Below, one piece after another: positions 1 to 9,701 of a stretch of DNA of 64,000 nucleotides (the first letter of the stretch is position 1; each line of letters starts with the position of its first letter). Source of the DNA: Anaerolineae bacterium. GTDB lineage: Bacteria; Chloroflexota; Anaerolineae; Aggregatilineales; Phototrophicaceae. The translations under genes were made by a program, and so were the position numbers. The notes beneath the pieces were generated by a model. That model saw nothing but the letters and a program-made list of their open reading frames with translations, was not told the origin of the DNA and ran no database searches. Location of the stretch: assembly GCA_023382675.1 (NCBI GenBank), contig JAHDWN010000004.1:94750-158749 (forward strand). Direction: 5' to 3'.

Positions 1-67
1 CGAGATGATAGAGTGCAGCGTTGATGCCGGGCGCATCCCCCCCGCTGACGACAGCCAAAATTCTCAA
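1..67 (-). CDS. 6-phosphofructokinase, N-terminal fragment (cut by window edge)
   Basis: Reading the minus strand from position 67 to the window edge gives an open frame whose first 22 residues include ILAVVSGGDAPGINAAL. This matches the N-terminal nucleotide-binding signature of ATP- or PPi-dependent phosphofructokinases (SGGDxPGxNA). The gene leaves the window on the left. The frame stays open upstream to about position 187 but has no ATG. TTG at 67-65 gives M-R-I-L-A-V, a normal PFK start, and is the best guess; no strong ribosome binding site precedes it. It is divergent from the sugar-uptake operon at 432, so a glycolytic kinase sits back to back with a sugar catabolic operon. Whether it uses ATP or PPi cannot be told from this fragment. 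Confidence 0.75.
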   Translation of the reverse strand, partial: MRILAVVSGGDAPGINAALYHL

Positions 68-431
68 TGATTTTTCTTTCGTGCTCAGATTCGAGAACCC
101 AAATAGATGTCGATTATCCCTCCGAAAGCGAAATCCGGCGAACAACTTGAACGGGTTTGTCGAGCGCGTTATACTCCTTAGACATCATCCATTCGGCTGA
201 TAAATAGTTTGTTGTGGAAAGAGCTTAATCATAGTCATCCGTTACCTAATCATTTCCCCCAAAATGCGGCCTTTTGCATCAAGCCGGTGTTGACTGCCAA
301 TGGCATAGGCTGCGCCACCCACGCTCATCACCGCCATGCGATGAAAGGAGGAACCCACCGAAACACCATCGCACCTGCTCCATTAGATTTGGAAGTTCGT
401 TTAGAACTGCTGTTTCTTAGGAGGAAACAAG
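68..431. other. Divergent intergenic region and long 5' leader
   Basis: About 360 bp separate the left-edge phosphofructokinase start from the first sugar-transporter gene. It holds the candidate promoter at 147-175. A strong AGGAGG ribosome binding site at 419-424 lies 7 nt before the ATG at 432. A second Shine-Dalgarno-like AAAGGAGG near 342-349 has no good start codon after it. I recognise no riboswitch in the leader. Open frames here have no family resemblance and I do not call a gene. Confidence 0.5.
147..175 (+). promoter_or_regulatory. Candidate sigma-70-type promoter for the sugar operon
   Basis: TTGAAC at 147-152 and TATACT at 170-175 are separated by 17 bp, close to the TTGACA/TATAAT consensus with ideal spacing. 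It points toward the ABC transporter genes and would give a leader of about 250 nt before the start codon at 432. It lies inside the divergent region upstream of the phosphofructokinase gene. No experimental support. Confidence 0.4.
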
Positions 432-1424
432 ATGTCTCGCAAGTTGCTGCTCGTCGTAGTCAGCTTAGTTCTGGTATTCGGGCTGCTGCCCGTAGTGAGC
501 ACTGGCGCGCAGAATGATCTGCCCAAGATCGGCTTCCTGCCGGGAGTGGTTGATCCGTTCTATCAAGTCATGCAGCTCGGTGTCGAGGCCTCGGCGGCGG
601 CACTGGGTGTTGAGGTTGTGACGCAGATTCCGCCCACCTGGGGTGTTGAGGTGCAAACACCGATTCTGGATGCGATGATCGCCCGCGGGGACCTCGACTA
701 CCTAATCATTGCTCCAACCGACAAAGATCAGATGATTGGTCCCTTGGAAACAGCACTCGCTGCAGGCATCAAGGTGATCACGGTTGACACGTTCCTCGGT
801 GATGGTGACTATGTCAACGGTCCCGTCACCTTCCCAATCAGCTATATTGGATCTGATAATGTTGAGGGTGGCCGTATTTCTGCACGCGGCCTGGCCGAAG
901 CCATCGGCGGCGAGGGCAAAGTCTATATCAACTCCACCAACCCCAACGTCAGCTCGGTCGAAGGCCGCGCCATCGGCTTCAATGAGGTGATGGCGAATGA
1001 GTACCCGGACATTGAGGTCATTGGACTGGATTTCAATCTGGATAGTATGGACACCGCTACCCAACAAACCGCTGCTGTGCTGCAACGTGAACCTGATCTG
1101 GCCGGCGTGTTCGGCACCAATGTGTTCAGCGCGCAGGGTGCTGGAACAGCGGTCGTCAATGCCGGGCTGGGTGGCGAAGTTCAGGTCGTGGCTTACGATG
1201 CAACCCAGTTTGCGATTGAAATGTTGCGCGCTGGTACGGTCAGCCTGGTGTTGGCGCAGAAGCCCTTCGACATGGGCTATCTGGCAGTACAATTTGCGGT
1301 CGCCGACGCGGCAGGCGTCACCAGTCTGCCGAAGCGCGTACAAACGGGCTTTGCTATCATCACTATTGATAACGTCGATGATCCAGAAATCGCTCGTTTT
1401 ATCTATCAGGTTCCCGGTAGCTAA
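432..1424 (+). CDS. Sugar ABC transporter substrate-binding protein
   Basis: This 330-residue secreted protein has a clear signal peptide (positive start, hydrophobic residues 4-22, cleavage near STGAQ), with no lipobox cysteine. The rest reads as a type 1 periplasmic binding protein of the ribose/rhizopine class, with the early motif IGFLPGVVDPFYQVMQLGVE and a later GVFGTNVFSAQGAG segment. It would bind a sugar outside the membrane and deliver it to the permease encoded next. The ATG at 432 is chosen because TTAGGAGGAAAC lies just upstream. It is the first gene of a transporter-plus-catabolism operon. Sugar specificity cannot be read from sequence alone; the downstream kinase and aldolase point to a hexose, pentose or modified sugar. 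Confidence 0.9.
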   Translation: MSRKLLLVVVSLVLVFGLLPVVSTGAQNDLPKIGFLPGVVDPFYQVMQLGVEASAAALGVEVVTQIPPTWGVEVQTPILDAMIARGDLDYLIIAPTDKDQMIGPLETALAAGIKVITVDTFLGDGDYVNGPVTFPISYIGSDNVEGGRISARGLAEAIGGEGKVYINSTNPNVSSVEGRAIGFNEVMANEYPDIEVIGLDFNLDSMDTATQQTAAVLQREPDLAGVFGTNVFSAQGAGTAVVNAGLGGEVQVVAYDATQFAIEMLRAGTVSLVLAQKPFDMGYLAVQFAVADAAGVTSLPKRVQTGFAIITIDNVDDPEIARFIYQVPGS

Positions 1425-1506
1425 AAGAGCGTAGCACAATAATCGTTGAGCCGGGGATGTTGTCGTCAGCATCCCCGGACTCTTCACAACCTTAGGAGGA
1501 AGGTGG

Positions 1507-2649
1507 ATGGCGCTTGGAAAACAGCAAGCCATAGAGGTGGGGACTACGACCAGCCAGCGGGAGCGACGAAAACAGCTTGTGCTCTTGTTAAGCCGGGTAT
1601 GGGCATGGGTGTTTTTGGGTATATTGATCGTTTTCTTCATCGTGTCGGTTCCGATTGTCAGCGAGGGCAGCGTTACTTTTCTAACAGTCCGCAACTCACA
1701 GAATATCCTGGTAGCTATTACGCCTGTGCTCTTGCTTGGGCTGGGGCAGACCTTTGTCATTATTGCCGGCGGGATTGATCTGTCGGTCGGCTGGATGATG
1801 AGTCTGGCATCAGTGATTTCAGCCCTGGTCATTCGGGAAACATTCAATGTCGGGCAACCATTACTCGCGGCCGTTATTATCGGCTTCGTAGCCACGGTCG
1901 TGGGAACGGGTTTCGTCGGATTCCTTAACGGCACCATAATTGCCAGGCTGAAAGTCCCGGCTTTTATCGTTACGCTAGGTAGTTCGTTTATCGTGCGCGG
2001 GGTCGCATTTTTACTTACCGATAACACGACAGTAATTGGTTTACCGCCCGGTTTACGCGACTATGGCAACAATGCCTTAATCTACTTGATCCGCGGTGAG
2101 GGAGGTGGTGTGTACTTCCTCAACAGCCCGGACGTAACAGGTGATTTGCTGCGGAATATGGATCGTGTCCTTCCCTATCCTGTCGTTCTGACGGTGATAG
2201 TGGTCGCCATAGCGATGTTCCTGTTAAAGAAGACACAATTTGGACGACACACCTATGCCATTGGCGGTAATCTGGAAGCCGCTTTACGCGCGGGCATCCC
2301 GGTTGACCGTCACATCATTTCGCTGTACATGCTGTCGGCTGTTACAGCAGGCATCGCCGGCTTCTTATCGACCCTGCGTTTTACCGCTGGTTCGGCGGTA
2401 ATCGGTGATCCCTTGTTGCTCTCGTCAATTGCGGCGGTCATCATTGGGGGCGTGAGCTTGTTTGGTGGCGCAGGGAGCGTAATGGGAACGGTCATAGGCG
2501 CCCTACTTATAGCAGTCCTGACGACCGGTCTCGTGATGTTGAACGTGCTGCCGTTCTGGCAATTTATCGTCGTTGGCGTAGTGGTCATCCTCGCCGTGTT
2601 GATAGACCAGGCCCGCGATCTGATTATCGGCCGGTTCGAGTCCGAGTAG
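1507..2649 (+). CDS. Sugar ABC transporter permease (RbsC family)
   Basis: A 380-residue, very hydrophobic protein with about ten predicted membrane helices. It carries RbsC-family landmarks: the IDLSVGWMMSLAS segment near residue 90, the GFLNGTIIARLKVPAFIVTLG stretch near residues 135-160, and the GGVSLFGGAGSVMGT loop near residue 315. It forms the channel of the importer. The start at 1507 follows TTAGGAGGAAGGTGG at good spacing. The N-terminus is about 35 residues longer than a minimal RbsC and is hydrophilic, with many Arg/Gln. It lies between the binding protein (82 bp upstream) and the ATPase (8 bp downstream). Confidence 0.92.
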   Translation: MALGKQQAIEVGTTTSQRERRKQLVLLLSRVWAWVFLGILIVFFIVSVPIVSEGSVTFLTVRNSQNILVAITPVLLLGLGQTFVIIAGGIDLSVGWMMSLASVISALVIRETFNVGQPLLAAVIIGFVATVVGTGFVGFLNGTIIARLKVPAFIVTLGSSFIVRGVAFLLTDNTTVIGLPPGLRDYGNNALIYLIRGEGGGVYFLNSPDVTGDLLRNMDRVLPYPVVLTVIVVAIAMFLLKKTQFGRHTYAIGGNLEAALRAGIPVDRHIISLYMLSAVTAGIAGFLSTLRFTAGSAVIGDPLLLSSIAAVIIGGVSLFGGAGSVMGTVIGALLIAVLTTGLVMLNVLPFWQFIVVGVVVILAVLIDQARDLIIGRFESE

Positions 2650-2657
2650 GTAAAGGC

Positions 2658-3470
2658 ATGATAACCACGACATCTCAAGCCGAAGCGCGGCAACAGAAAC
2701 GCGAACCAGTACTTTCTATCCGTCAATTAGTCAAGCGGTTTGGCGGACTAACAGCGGTGAACAAAGTAGATATGGACGTTTATCCAGGAGAAGTTGTCGG
2801 GTTAGTTGGCGACAACGCGGCTGGGAAGTCCACGCTGATAAAGTGCGTCTCCGGCGTGTATCACCCAGAAGATGGTGAGATTTACTTCCAGGGCAGACGG
2901 GTCAACTTTGCACGTCCGATTGATGCCCGCAACGCCGGGATTGAGACCATTTACCAGGATTTGGCACTGGCCGGAAATCTGAATGTGAGCGCGAATATCT
3001 TCATGGGACGCGAGGCGAAAAAACGCCATCTGGGCGGGTTGATTCACACCCTTGACGAACGCTACATGCTGGACGAGTCGAAACAGGTTCTGGATACTCT
3101 TGAGATTCGCTTCCCCAGCTACACTGAACAGATTGAGAAACTTTCCGGCGGACAGCGGCAGGCGGTGGCAATTGCCCGCGCCGTCTACTGGCAAGCCCGA
3201 CTGATGATTATGGACGAGCCGACCAATAACCTTGGCGTTGTTGAGCAGCGCAAGGTGCTGGAGTTGATCCACAAGCTGAAAGAGCAGGATGTGCCGGTTA
3301 TCTTGATCAGCCATACGCTCCCGGATGTGTTCGCGGTGACGGATCGGATCGTTGTCTTGCACAGGGGCCGCAAGGTGACAGAAAAGAGTACGTCCGAGAC
3401 TGACAGTCAGGAAATCGTGCAGTATATGGTCGGTGCGTTGGATGACTCCGCTGAGATAAGGACTGCCTAA
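2658..3470 (+). CDS. Sugar ABC transporter ATP-binding protein (single ABC domain)
   Basis: A 270-residue ATPase with Walker A GDNAAGKST (residues 51-59), signature LSGGQRQAVAIARA, and Walker B LMIMDEPTNNLG. The D-N-A-A variation in Walker A and the TNNLG motif are common in CUT2 sugar importers. RbsA has two fused ABC domains of about 500 residues, while this protein has only one, as in FrcA-type systems, so it would act as a homodimer. It starts 8 bp after the permease stop and is surely co-transcribed. It powers import of the sugar captured by the upstream binding protein. Confidence 0.93.
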   Translation: MITTTSQAEARQQKREPVLSIRQLVKRFGGLTAVNKVDMDVYPGEVVGLVGDNAAGKSTLIKCVSGVYHPEDGEIYFQGRRVNFARPIDARNAGIETIYQDLALAGNLNVSANIFMGREAKKRHLGGLIHTLDERYMLDESKQVLDTLEIRFPSYTEQIEKLSGGQRQAVAIARAVYWQARLMIMDEPTNNLGVVEQRKVLELIHKLKEQDVPVILISHTLPDVFAVTDRIVVLHRGRKVTEKSTSETDSQEIVQYMVGALDDSAEIRTA

Positions 3471-3516
3471 AGATAGATCACGGGTTTTTCTCTTGAGTCT
3501 TGTTACGGAGATAAAG

Positions 3517-4248
3517 ATGGCACATCCACTGGATGGCAAGGTCGTGATTATCACGGGTGCCAGCTCCGGTATTGGTGCGGCAACAGCCCGTATGATGGCT
3601 CCGCTGGGATGCAAGCTGACTCTTGCCGCGCGCTCCGAGGACAAGCTGAATGCCCTGGCCGCCAGCCTCGACGCTGAAACCCTGGTGGTTCCGGTCGATG
3701 TGACGGTTCGCGCAGACGTCGAAGCGATGGTCGAACAGACCATTCAGAAATTCGGACGTGTGGATGTCATGTTTGCCAACGCCGGGATTTATATCCCAGG
3801 GCAAATTGACAAAGGCGATCCGGATGCTTGGTCAAACCTCATGAATGTGAATATTGATGGCGTTTTGTACTGCGTTCATGCCGTCTTACCGCATATGAAA
3901 CGACAAAAATCCGGCGACATCCTGGTCACGAGTTCCATCTCAGGATTTGTGGATATCGACTGGGAACCGATTTACAGCGCATCCAAACACGCCATTCAGG
4001 GATTTGTACACACGATACGACGACAGGTTTCCTCCATGGGCATTCGTGTCGGCGCGATTGCCCCTGGGGCGGTTGCCAACGAGCTATGGGGCTACAGCGA
4101 CGCAGACGCGATCGAAAAAGTGTCTGTGCAAGAACATAAATTCATCAAATCAGAAGATGTTGCCAATTCGGTCATCTTCATGTTGTCGCAACCACCTTAT
4201 GTAACGATTCGTGATCTAGTCATTTTGCCCCAGGATCAAGATATTTAG
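3517..4248 (+). CDS. SDR-family oxidoreductase
   Basis: A 243-residue classical short-chain dehydrogenase/reductase. It has the nucleotide-binding TGASSGIG (residues 13-20), the NAG motif (88-90), catalytic Ser140 and the YSASK pair Tyr153/Lys157. An in-frame TTG at 3493 would add 8 residues, but ATG 3517 follows GGAG and gives a normal SDR start, so it is preferred. It lies 46 bp after the transporter ATPase and before the kinase, so it likely oxidises or reduces the imported sugar or an intermediate with NAD(P). The acceptor specificity cannot be assigned. The C-terminus is short, typical of serine-dehydrogenase-like (YdfG-like) SDRs. Confidence 0.85.
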   Translation: MAHPLDGKVVIITGASSGIGAATARMMAPLGCKLTLAARSEDKLNALAASLDAETLVVPVDVTVRADVEAMVEQTIQKFGRVDVMFANAGIYIPGQIDKGDPDAWSNLMNVNIDGVLYCVHAVLPHMKRQKSGDILVTSSISGFVDIDWEPIYSASKHAIQGFVHTIRRQVSSMGIRVGAIAPGAVANELWGYSDADAIEKVSVQEHKFIKSEDVANSVIFMLSQPPYVTIRDLVILPQDQDI

Positions 4249-4488
4249 CCCAAAACGAGGTGTTGTATCAGACTTGCTCTCTGGCTCCGAGGTAGTAAGA
4301 ATAGGAACGTATTGAATCGGGTTCAAAATGAGGATAGCGTACAAGCGCAGCTCTCTCAAACGCCGCTGATGTGATGATCGTCGCAAACCATGCGTGAGAC
4401 AAGGTAGCCGCCAATCTCCCCCACGAGGAAATGGTTGAAGAACGGTTTGACAAACATATTGTTGGTCCAGCAAAAGTGATCCTGACAC

Positions 4489-5439
4489 ATGGCCTTCGAC
4501 ATTCTGACCTTTGGCGAAGCGCTGGTCGAAGTCATGCGCACCGGCATCGACCAGCCGCTCGACGCGCCGGGCACTTTTGAAGGCCCTTTCCCCAGCGGCG
4601 CGCCGTTCATCTTCACGGTGCAGGCCGCACGCCTGGGAGCAAGTGCCGCATGCATCGGCTGTGTGGGCGACGACGCTTTTGGCCGCTGCCATCTGAATCA
4701 GCTACGCGCTGACGGCGTGACGACCGACGTGGTGCGTGTTCTGCCGGGTTATACGACAGGCGTCGCGTTTGTCGCTTATGCCGGCGACGGCTCACGCGAT
4801 TTCGTTTTCCACATGCGTCATGCAGCCTCCGGGCAGCTTTCGCCAGCGCTTCTGGAAGCGAGTTGGTTCGAAGGACTGCGCGTGCTGCACGTCTCTGGTT
4901 CGACGCTGGCGATGCACGACGACGCCCTGGCGCTGGGAAATAAAGCCTTAGAGATGGCGCTCGCTGCCGGTGCCAAGATCAGCTTTGATCTCAACGTCCG
5001 TCCGCAGTTGGTCACGTTCGAAAGCGCACGCGATCTGTATGCGCCGTTTCTGGAAGCCGCTGACGTGATCATGGCGACTATCGAAGAAGCACTGCGCTTG
5101 ACCGGCGCGCCCAATTTACAGGCGGCTGCCGAGACGCTGTTGGGTAATCGCTCAGATCGTGTCATCATCATCCACAACGGTGAGCGCGGCAGCACTGTCC
5201 ATACGGCGAGCGGCGTCGAATTCGTGCCGCCCTTCGCCGTTGAGGAGATCGATCCGACCGGCGCGGGTGACTGTTTTGACGCAGGTTTTCTCGTACGCTG
5301 GCTGGAAGGCGCGCCCCCCATCGAAGCGGCAAGTTTCGCCAATGCCTGCGGCGCACTTGCGGTGACGGCGCGTGGGCCGATGGCAGGAGCAAAAATGCGT
5401 TCTGAGGTCGATACCTTTATTCAGCGAGGTAAAAGATAA
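4489..5439 (+). CDS. PfkB-family carbohydrate kinase
   Basis: A 316-residue ribokinase/PfkB-fold kinase. It opens with DILTFGEALVEVMR, has the substrate-binding GPFPSGAPFIFTVQAARLGA region, and near residue 250 carries the family signature DPTGAGDCFDAGFL, in which the GAGD aspartate is the catalytic base. It probably phosphorylates a sugar or keto-acid before aldol cleavage by the enzyme encoded two genes later. A 240-bp gap separates it from the SDR gene; the gap contains a perfect TTGACA at 4447-4452 but no convincing -10 box. Its stop overlaps the start of the next gene by one base, so these are translationally coupled. 2-keto-3-deoxygluconate kinase or a YihV-type kinase are alternatives. 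Confidence 0.88.
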   Translation: MAFDILTFGEALVEVMRTGIDQPLDAPGTFEGPFPSGAPFIFTVQAARLGASAACIGCVGDDAFGRCHLNQLRADGVTTDVVRVLPGYTTGVAFVAYAGDGSRDFVFHMRHAASGQLSPALLEASWFEGLRVLHVSGSTLAMHDDALALGNKALEMALAAGAKISFDLNVRPQLVTFESARDLYAPFLEAADVIMATIEEALRLTGAPNLQAAAETLLGNRSDRVIIIHNGERGSTVHTASGVEFVPPFAVEEIDPTGAGDCFDAGFLVRWLEGAPPIEAASFANACGALAVTARGPMAGAKMRSEVDTFIQRGKR

Positions 5440-6518
5440 TGGTTGACTCAGCATTGTGGTCACGCGATGTGCTCGAACGGCACAGCGTTGACATGCGCCA
5501 GTTTGTCGGTTTCCGCGCTTCCACGCTGCCGAATGGCGTCCGAATCATCGAGGCGTACAACGTCAGCGGCTTGCGCTACACCATCCTGCCGGATCGCGGC
5601 CTGGACATCTGGACGGCGGATTATCAGGGGATGCCCCTGACGTGGGTTGCGCAGGGCGCGCCGTTCCAGCCGGATTACGGTCAGCTCTGGTTGCAGCAGT
5701 TCAACGGCGGGCTGCTCGTCACCTGCGGCCTGACGCACGTCGGCCCGCCGGAGCAAGACGCCGAGACAGGCGAATACCGCGATTTGCACGGTCTTTTCAC
5801 CCGCCAGCGTTCCAGCGACCCCAGCGTCACCGGCGGCTGGGAGAATGGCGATTACATTCTGCGCTTGCAGGCAGACATCGCCGAGGGCTGGCTTCACGGC
5901 TATCAACTGCGTGTGCACCGCACCTACGAATTGAGCCTGACCGCGCCGGAAATTCGTGTTAACGACACGGTATCGAACCTGGGCGATCAGCCGCTGCCGC
6001 TGATGCTGCTTTATCACTGCAACATGGGCTATCCAATTGTGCGCCAGGGCACGCGCCTGGAAGTGGCGAGTGATGTCTATTCGCGCGACGAGGAAGCCCA
6101 GAAGGGCTTTGATCGTTGGGCGGAGTATGACGCAGCCATCGCTGGCTACAAAGAGCAGGTCTACTTCCACCACGTCCGTGTGGACGGCAAAGAGAGTGAA
6201 GCAGCCCTGATCACCGGCGATCAGCTGGCATTGGGCTTCCGCTGGGATGCGGTCGCGCTGCCCTACCTGACACAGTGGAAGAATGTACGGCATGGCATGT
6301 ACGTGCATGGCGTCGAACCGGGCAACTGCCTGCCTGAAGGACGCAACAGCGCCCGCCAAAACGGACGCCTGCATATGATCGAAGCAGGCGAAACGAAAGA
6401 CTTCGGACAACTGACGCTGACCGTTTACGACGATGCGCAGGCAGTGTCCGCCCTGCGCGCCCGCATTGCCAATCTGAGAAGCGATGGTGAACCAGTCGTT
6501 GGCTGCAAATTACCGTGA
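5439..6518 (+). CDS. DUF4432 (aldose 1-epimerase-like) protein
   Basis: A 359-residue protein resembling the DUF4432 family, which has the galactose-mutarotase-like beta-sandwich fold. Characteristic stretches are LPDRGLDIWTADYQGMPLTW near residue 50 and a GGLLVTCGLTHVG segment near residue 90. DUF4432 members sit in sugar-catabolism clusters and are thought to interconvert sugar anomers, but few have been tested. The ATG at 5439 shares a base with the kinase stop codon. The gene is flanked by a kinase and an aldolase, so an accessory epimerase or mutarotase role on the imported sugar is the simplest reading. No signal peptide, so it is cytoplasmic. Confidence 0.8.
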   Translation: MVDSALWSRDVLERHSVDMRQFVGFRASTLPNGVRIIEAYNVSGLRYTILPDRGLDIWTADYQGMPLTWVAQGAPFQPDYGQLWLQQFNGGLLVTCGLTHVGPPEQDAETGEYRDLHGLFTRQRSSDPSVTGGWENGDYILRLQADIAEGWLHGYQLRVHRTYELSLTAPEIRVNDTVSNLGDQPLPLMLLYHCNMGYPIVRQGTRLEVASDVYSRDEEAQKGFDRWAEYDAAIAGYKEQVYFHHVRVDGKESEAALITGDQLALGFRWDAVALPYLTQWKNVRHGMYVHGVEPGNCLPEGRNSARQNGRLHMIEAGETKDFGQLTLTVYDDAQAVSALRARIANLRSDGEPVVGCKLP

Positions 6519-6547
6519 CGACTGAGCAATGGAGAGAGACAAAACCG

Positions 6548-7516
6548 ATGACGAACACACTTACCCCAGGGCGCTGGCGCGGGCTGAAATCGACCAGCAC
6601 CGCCAACAACGTCTTCACGATTCTGGCGTTTGATCAGCGGGGCAGTTACCGCAAGATGCTGCCCGAAGGCACAGCCTACGCCGATGCAGTGACGATCAAG
6701 AGTGAAGTGGTGATCGCGCTGACGCAGATGACCAGTGCCGTCCTGCTGGATAACTACTACGGGCTGTATCCTGCCCTGCATATGCGCGGCGGTGCTGGCT
6801 TGCTGATGGCGCTGGAAGAAAGCGGCTACAGCGGTGATTCCACCTATCGCGGCGTGATCTTCAACGACGCCTGGACGGTCGCCAAGATCAAGCAGATGGG
6901 CGCATCGGCGGTCAAGCTCCTGGCGTACTATCACCCACATGCGGGCGCGCTGACGGAAGAAATCGAAGGCGTCATTACCAGCGTCATCGAAGAATGCCAC
7001 AAGCACGACCTGCCGCTGTTTGTCGAGCCGATGTCGTACAGCCTGGACGCCAGCGTCAAGAAGGACAGTGCTGCCTTCGCCGAGACACGCCCCGCCGTGG
7101 TGCGCGATACAGCCAAACGGTTGAGCGCGCTGGGCCCCGACGTGCTCAAGCTGGAATTCCCGATGGATGCCGCATTCAATGATGATCGTGATGGCTGGCG
7201 TTCTGCGTGCGAAGCGATCAGCGAGGCGAGCACGGTGCCCTGGGTGCTCCTGAGTGCGGGTGTCGAATACGAAACCTTCCTGGCCCAGGCACAAATCGCG
7301 TGCCAGGCAGGGGCGAGCGGCTGGCTAGCTGGGCGCGCCATCTGGAAAGAATGCGCCAAAATGTCGCAGGAAGACCGCGCGCGCTTTCTCGCCGGGGCGG
7401 CCAGCAACCGCACGAAAGAACTTGTGGATGTCGCCAACGAATCGGCGCGCCCGTGGACGGATTTCTACACGCCCATTGAGGCCAGCGAAGACTGGTTCAT
7501 GGCTTACAAGGCGTAA
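6548..7516 (+). CDS. Class I aldolase of the LacD/YihT family
   Basis: A protein of 322 residues similar to tagatose-1,6-bisphosphate aldolase and to sulfofructose-phosphate aldolase YihT. It has the early ILAFDQRGSYRKML motif, FVEPMSYSLD in the middle, and DVLKLEFPMD, whose lysine (about residue 201) fits the Schiff-base lysine of this class I family. A GTG at 6515 would overlap the previous gene by 4 nt. ATG 6548 is preferred because the sequence from MTNTLTPGRW matches family N-termini and GGAGAG lies upstream. It would cleave a phosphorylated ketose to dihydroxyacetone phosphate and an aldehyde. It is the last gene of the operon and is convergent with hypE, 5 bp away. Confidence 0.82.
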   Translation: MTNTLTPGRWRGLKSTSTANNVFTILAFDQRGSYRKMLPEGTAYADAVTIKSEVVIALTQMTSAVLLDNYYGLYPALHMRGGAGLLMALEESGYSGDSTYRGVIFNDAWTVAKIKQMGASAVKLLAYYHPHAGALTEEIEGVITSVIEECHKHDLPLFVEPMSYSLDASVKKDSAAFAETRPAVVRDTAKRLSALGPDVLKLEFPMDAAFNDDRDGWRSACEAISEASTVPWVLLSAGVEYETFLAQAQIACQAGASGWLAGRAIWKECAKMSQEDRARFLAGAASNRTKELVDVANESARPWTDFYTPIEASEDWFMAYKA

Positions 7517-7521
7517 CAGTG

Positions 7522-8579
7522 TTAGCAGATGCGCGGCAGTTGCTCGCCGATCTGCATTGCGACGACGCGTGTCCCGCCGATGCCGGTCTTGGCAACGACC
7601 ATGCCGGGATGCGCATCGACCACATGACCGATGATGGCGGCATCTTTCCCGAACGGATGCCGCCGCATTGTCTCCAGTAGCGCCTCGGCAGCCTCCGCCG
7701 GCACGATCGCGATCAACTTCCCTTCGTTAGCAACGAACAACGGATCCATGCCGAGCAGTTCGCAGGCTGCGGCGACTTCCGGCCTGACCGGCAGCGCCCG
7801 TTCGTCCAAAACCATGCCCACCTGCGCCGACTTCGCGATCTCGTTGAGCGAAGAAGCGACGCCGCCGCGCGTCGGATCGCGCAGCACGTGGATGTTACCG
7901 GTCGTCTCCAGCATAGCGGCGACGAGATGGTTGAGTGGCGCCGAATCGCTCTCGATCACGCTTTCGAATTCCAGCCCTTCGCGCACGCTCATGATCGCCA
8001 TGCCGTGATCGCCGATGGTGCCGCTGATCAGGATCGCGTCACCGGGGCGCGCATTTTGCGGCGCAATATCTACGCCGTCCGGGATGAGGCCGACGCCGCT
8101 GGTGTTGATATAGACACCGTCGCCATGGCCTTTATCGACGACCTTGGTATCGCCCGTCACAATCTGAACACTCGCCTGGCGCGCCGCCGCTGCCATGCGT
8201 TCAGCCAGGCTGCCCAGCGTTGCCATCGGCAGCCCTTCCTCGACAATCATGCCCACGCTCAGGAAAAGCGGGCGCGCGCCGAGCATCGACAGGTCATTGA
8301 CCGTGCCATTGATGGCGAGATCGCCAATGCAGCCGCCGGGGAAAAACAGCGGGCGCACGACGTAGGAATCGGTCGAAAACGCCAGCCGCTGCCCGCCGAT
8401 GGTGAAGCGCGCGGCATCGGCCAGCGAGGCAAGCGCGTCATTCTGAAACGCGGGCAGGAAGAGATGTTCCACCAGATCCGCCGAGAGTTTGCCGCCGCCG
8501 CCGTGCCCCATCACGATCTGCGGGTAATCGCGCAGCGGCATCGGGCAGGTCCAGTTGTCGAAGTTCACGCCGTCTGTCA

Positions 8580-8580
<1 letters not shown>
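7522..8580 (-). CDS. hypE: Hydrogenase maturation protein HypE
   Basis: A 352-residue member of the AIR-synthase-like family with the glycine-rich GHGGGGKLSADLVEHLF near the N-terminus and the diagnostic C-terminal PRIC. The final cysteine carries the carbamoyl group received from HypF, which HypE dehydrates with ATP to a thiocyanate, the source of CN ligands for [NiFe]-hydrogenase. A longer frame extends upstream, but ATG at 8580 (MTDGVNFDNW) overlaps the hypD stop by one base (TGATG) and gives the family start, so it is used. It is the last gene of a hypABFCDE operon. Confidence 0.95.
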
Positions 8581-9686
<1,106 letters not shown>

Positions 9687-9701
9687 GTGCTTCCCTATGC
9701 G

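Noticed and set aside
209-517. 102-codon plus-strand open frame ahead of the binding protein
   Set aside because: It overlaps the real gene start in another frame, has no ribosome binding site, and no resemblance to any family.
702-2027. 441-codon minus-strand open frame across the binding-protein and permease genes
   Set aside because: Antisense to two conserved transporter genes, with no recognisable motif.
4447-4475. Internal promoter before the PfkB gene
   Set aside because: TTGACA at 4447-4452 is perfect, but no -10 box lies 16-18 bp downstream.
4216-4692. Minus-strand frame in the gap before the PfkB kinase
   Set aside because: It extends into the conserved kinase gene and has no recognisable motif; a decayed gene fragment in the gap cannot be excluded, but nothing supports it.
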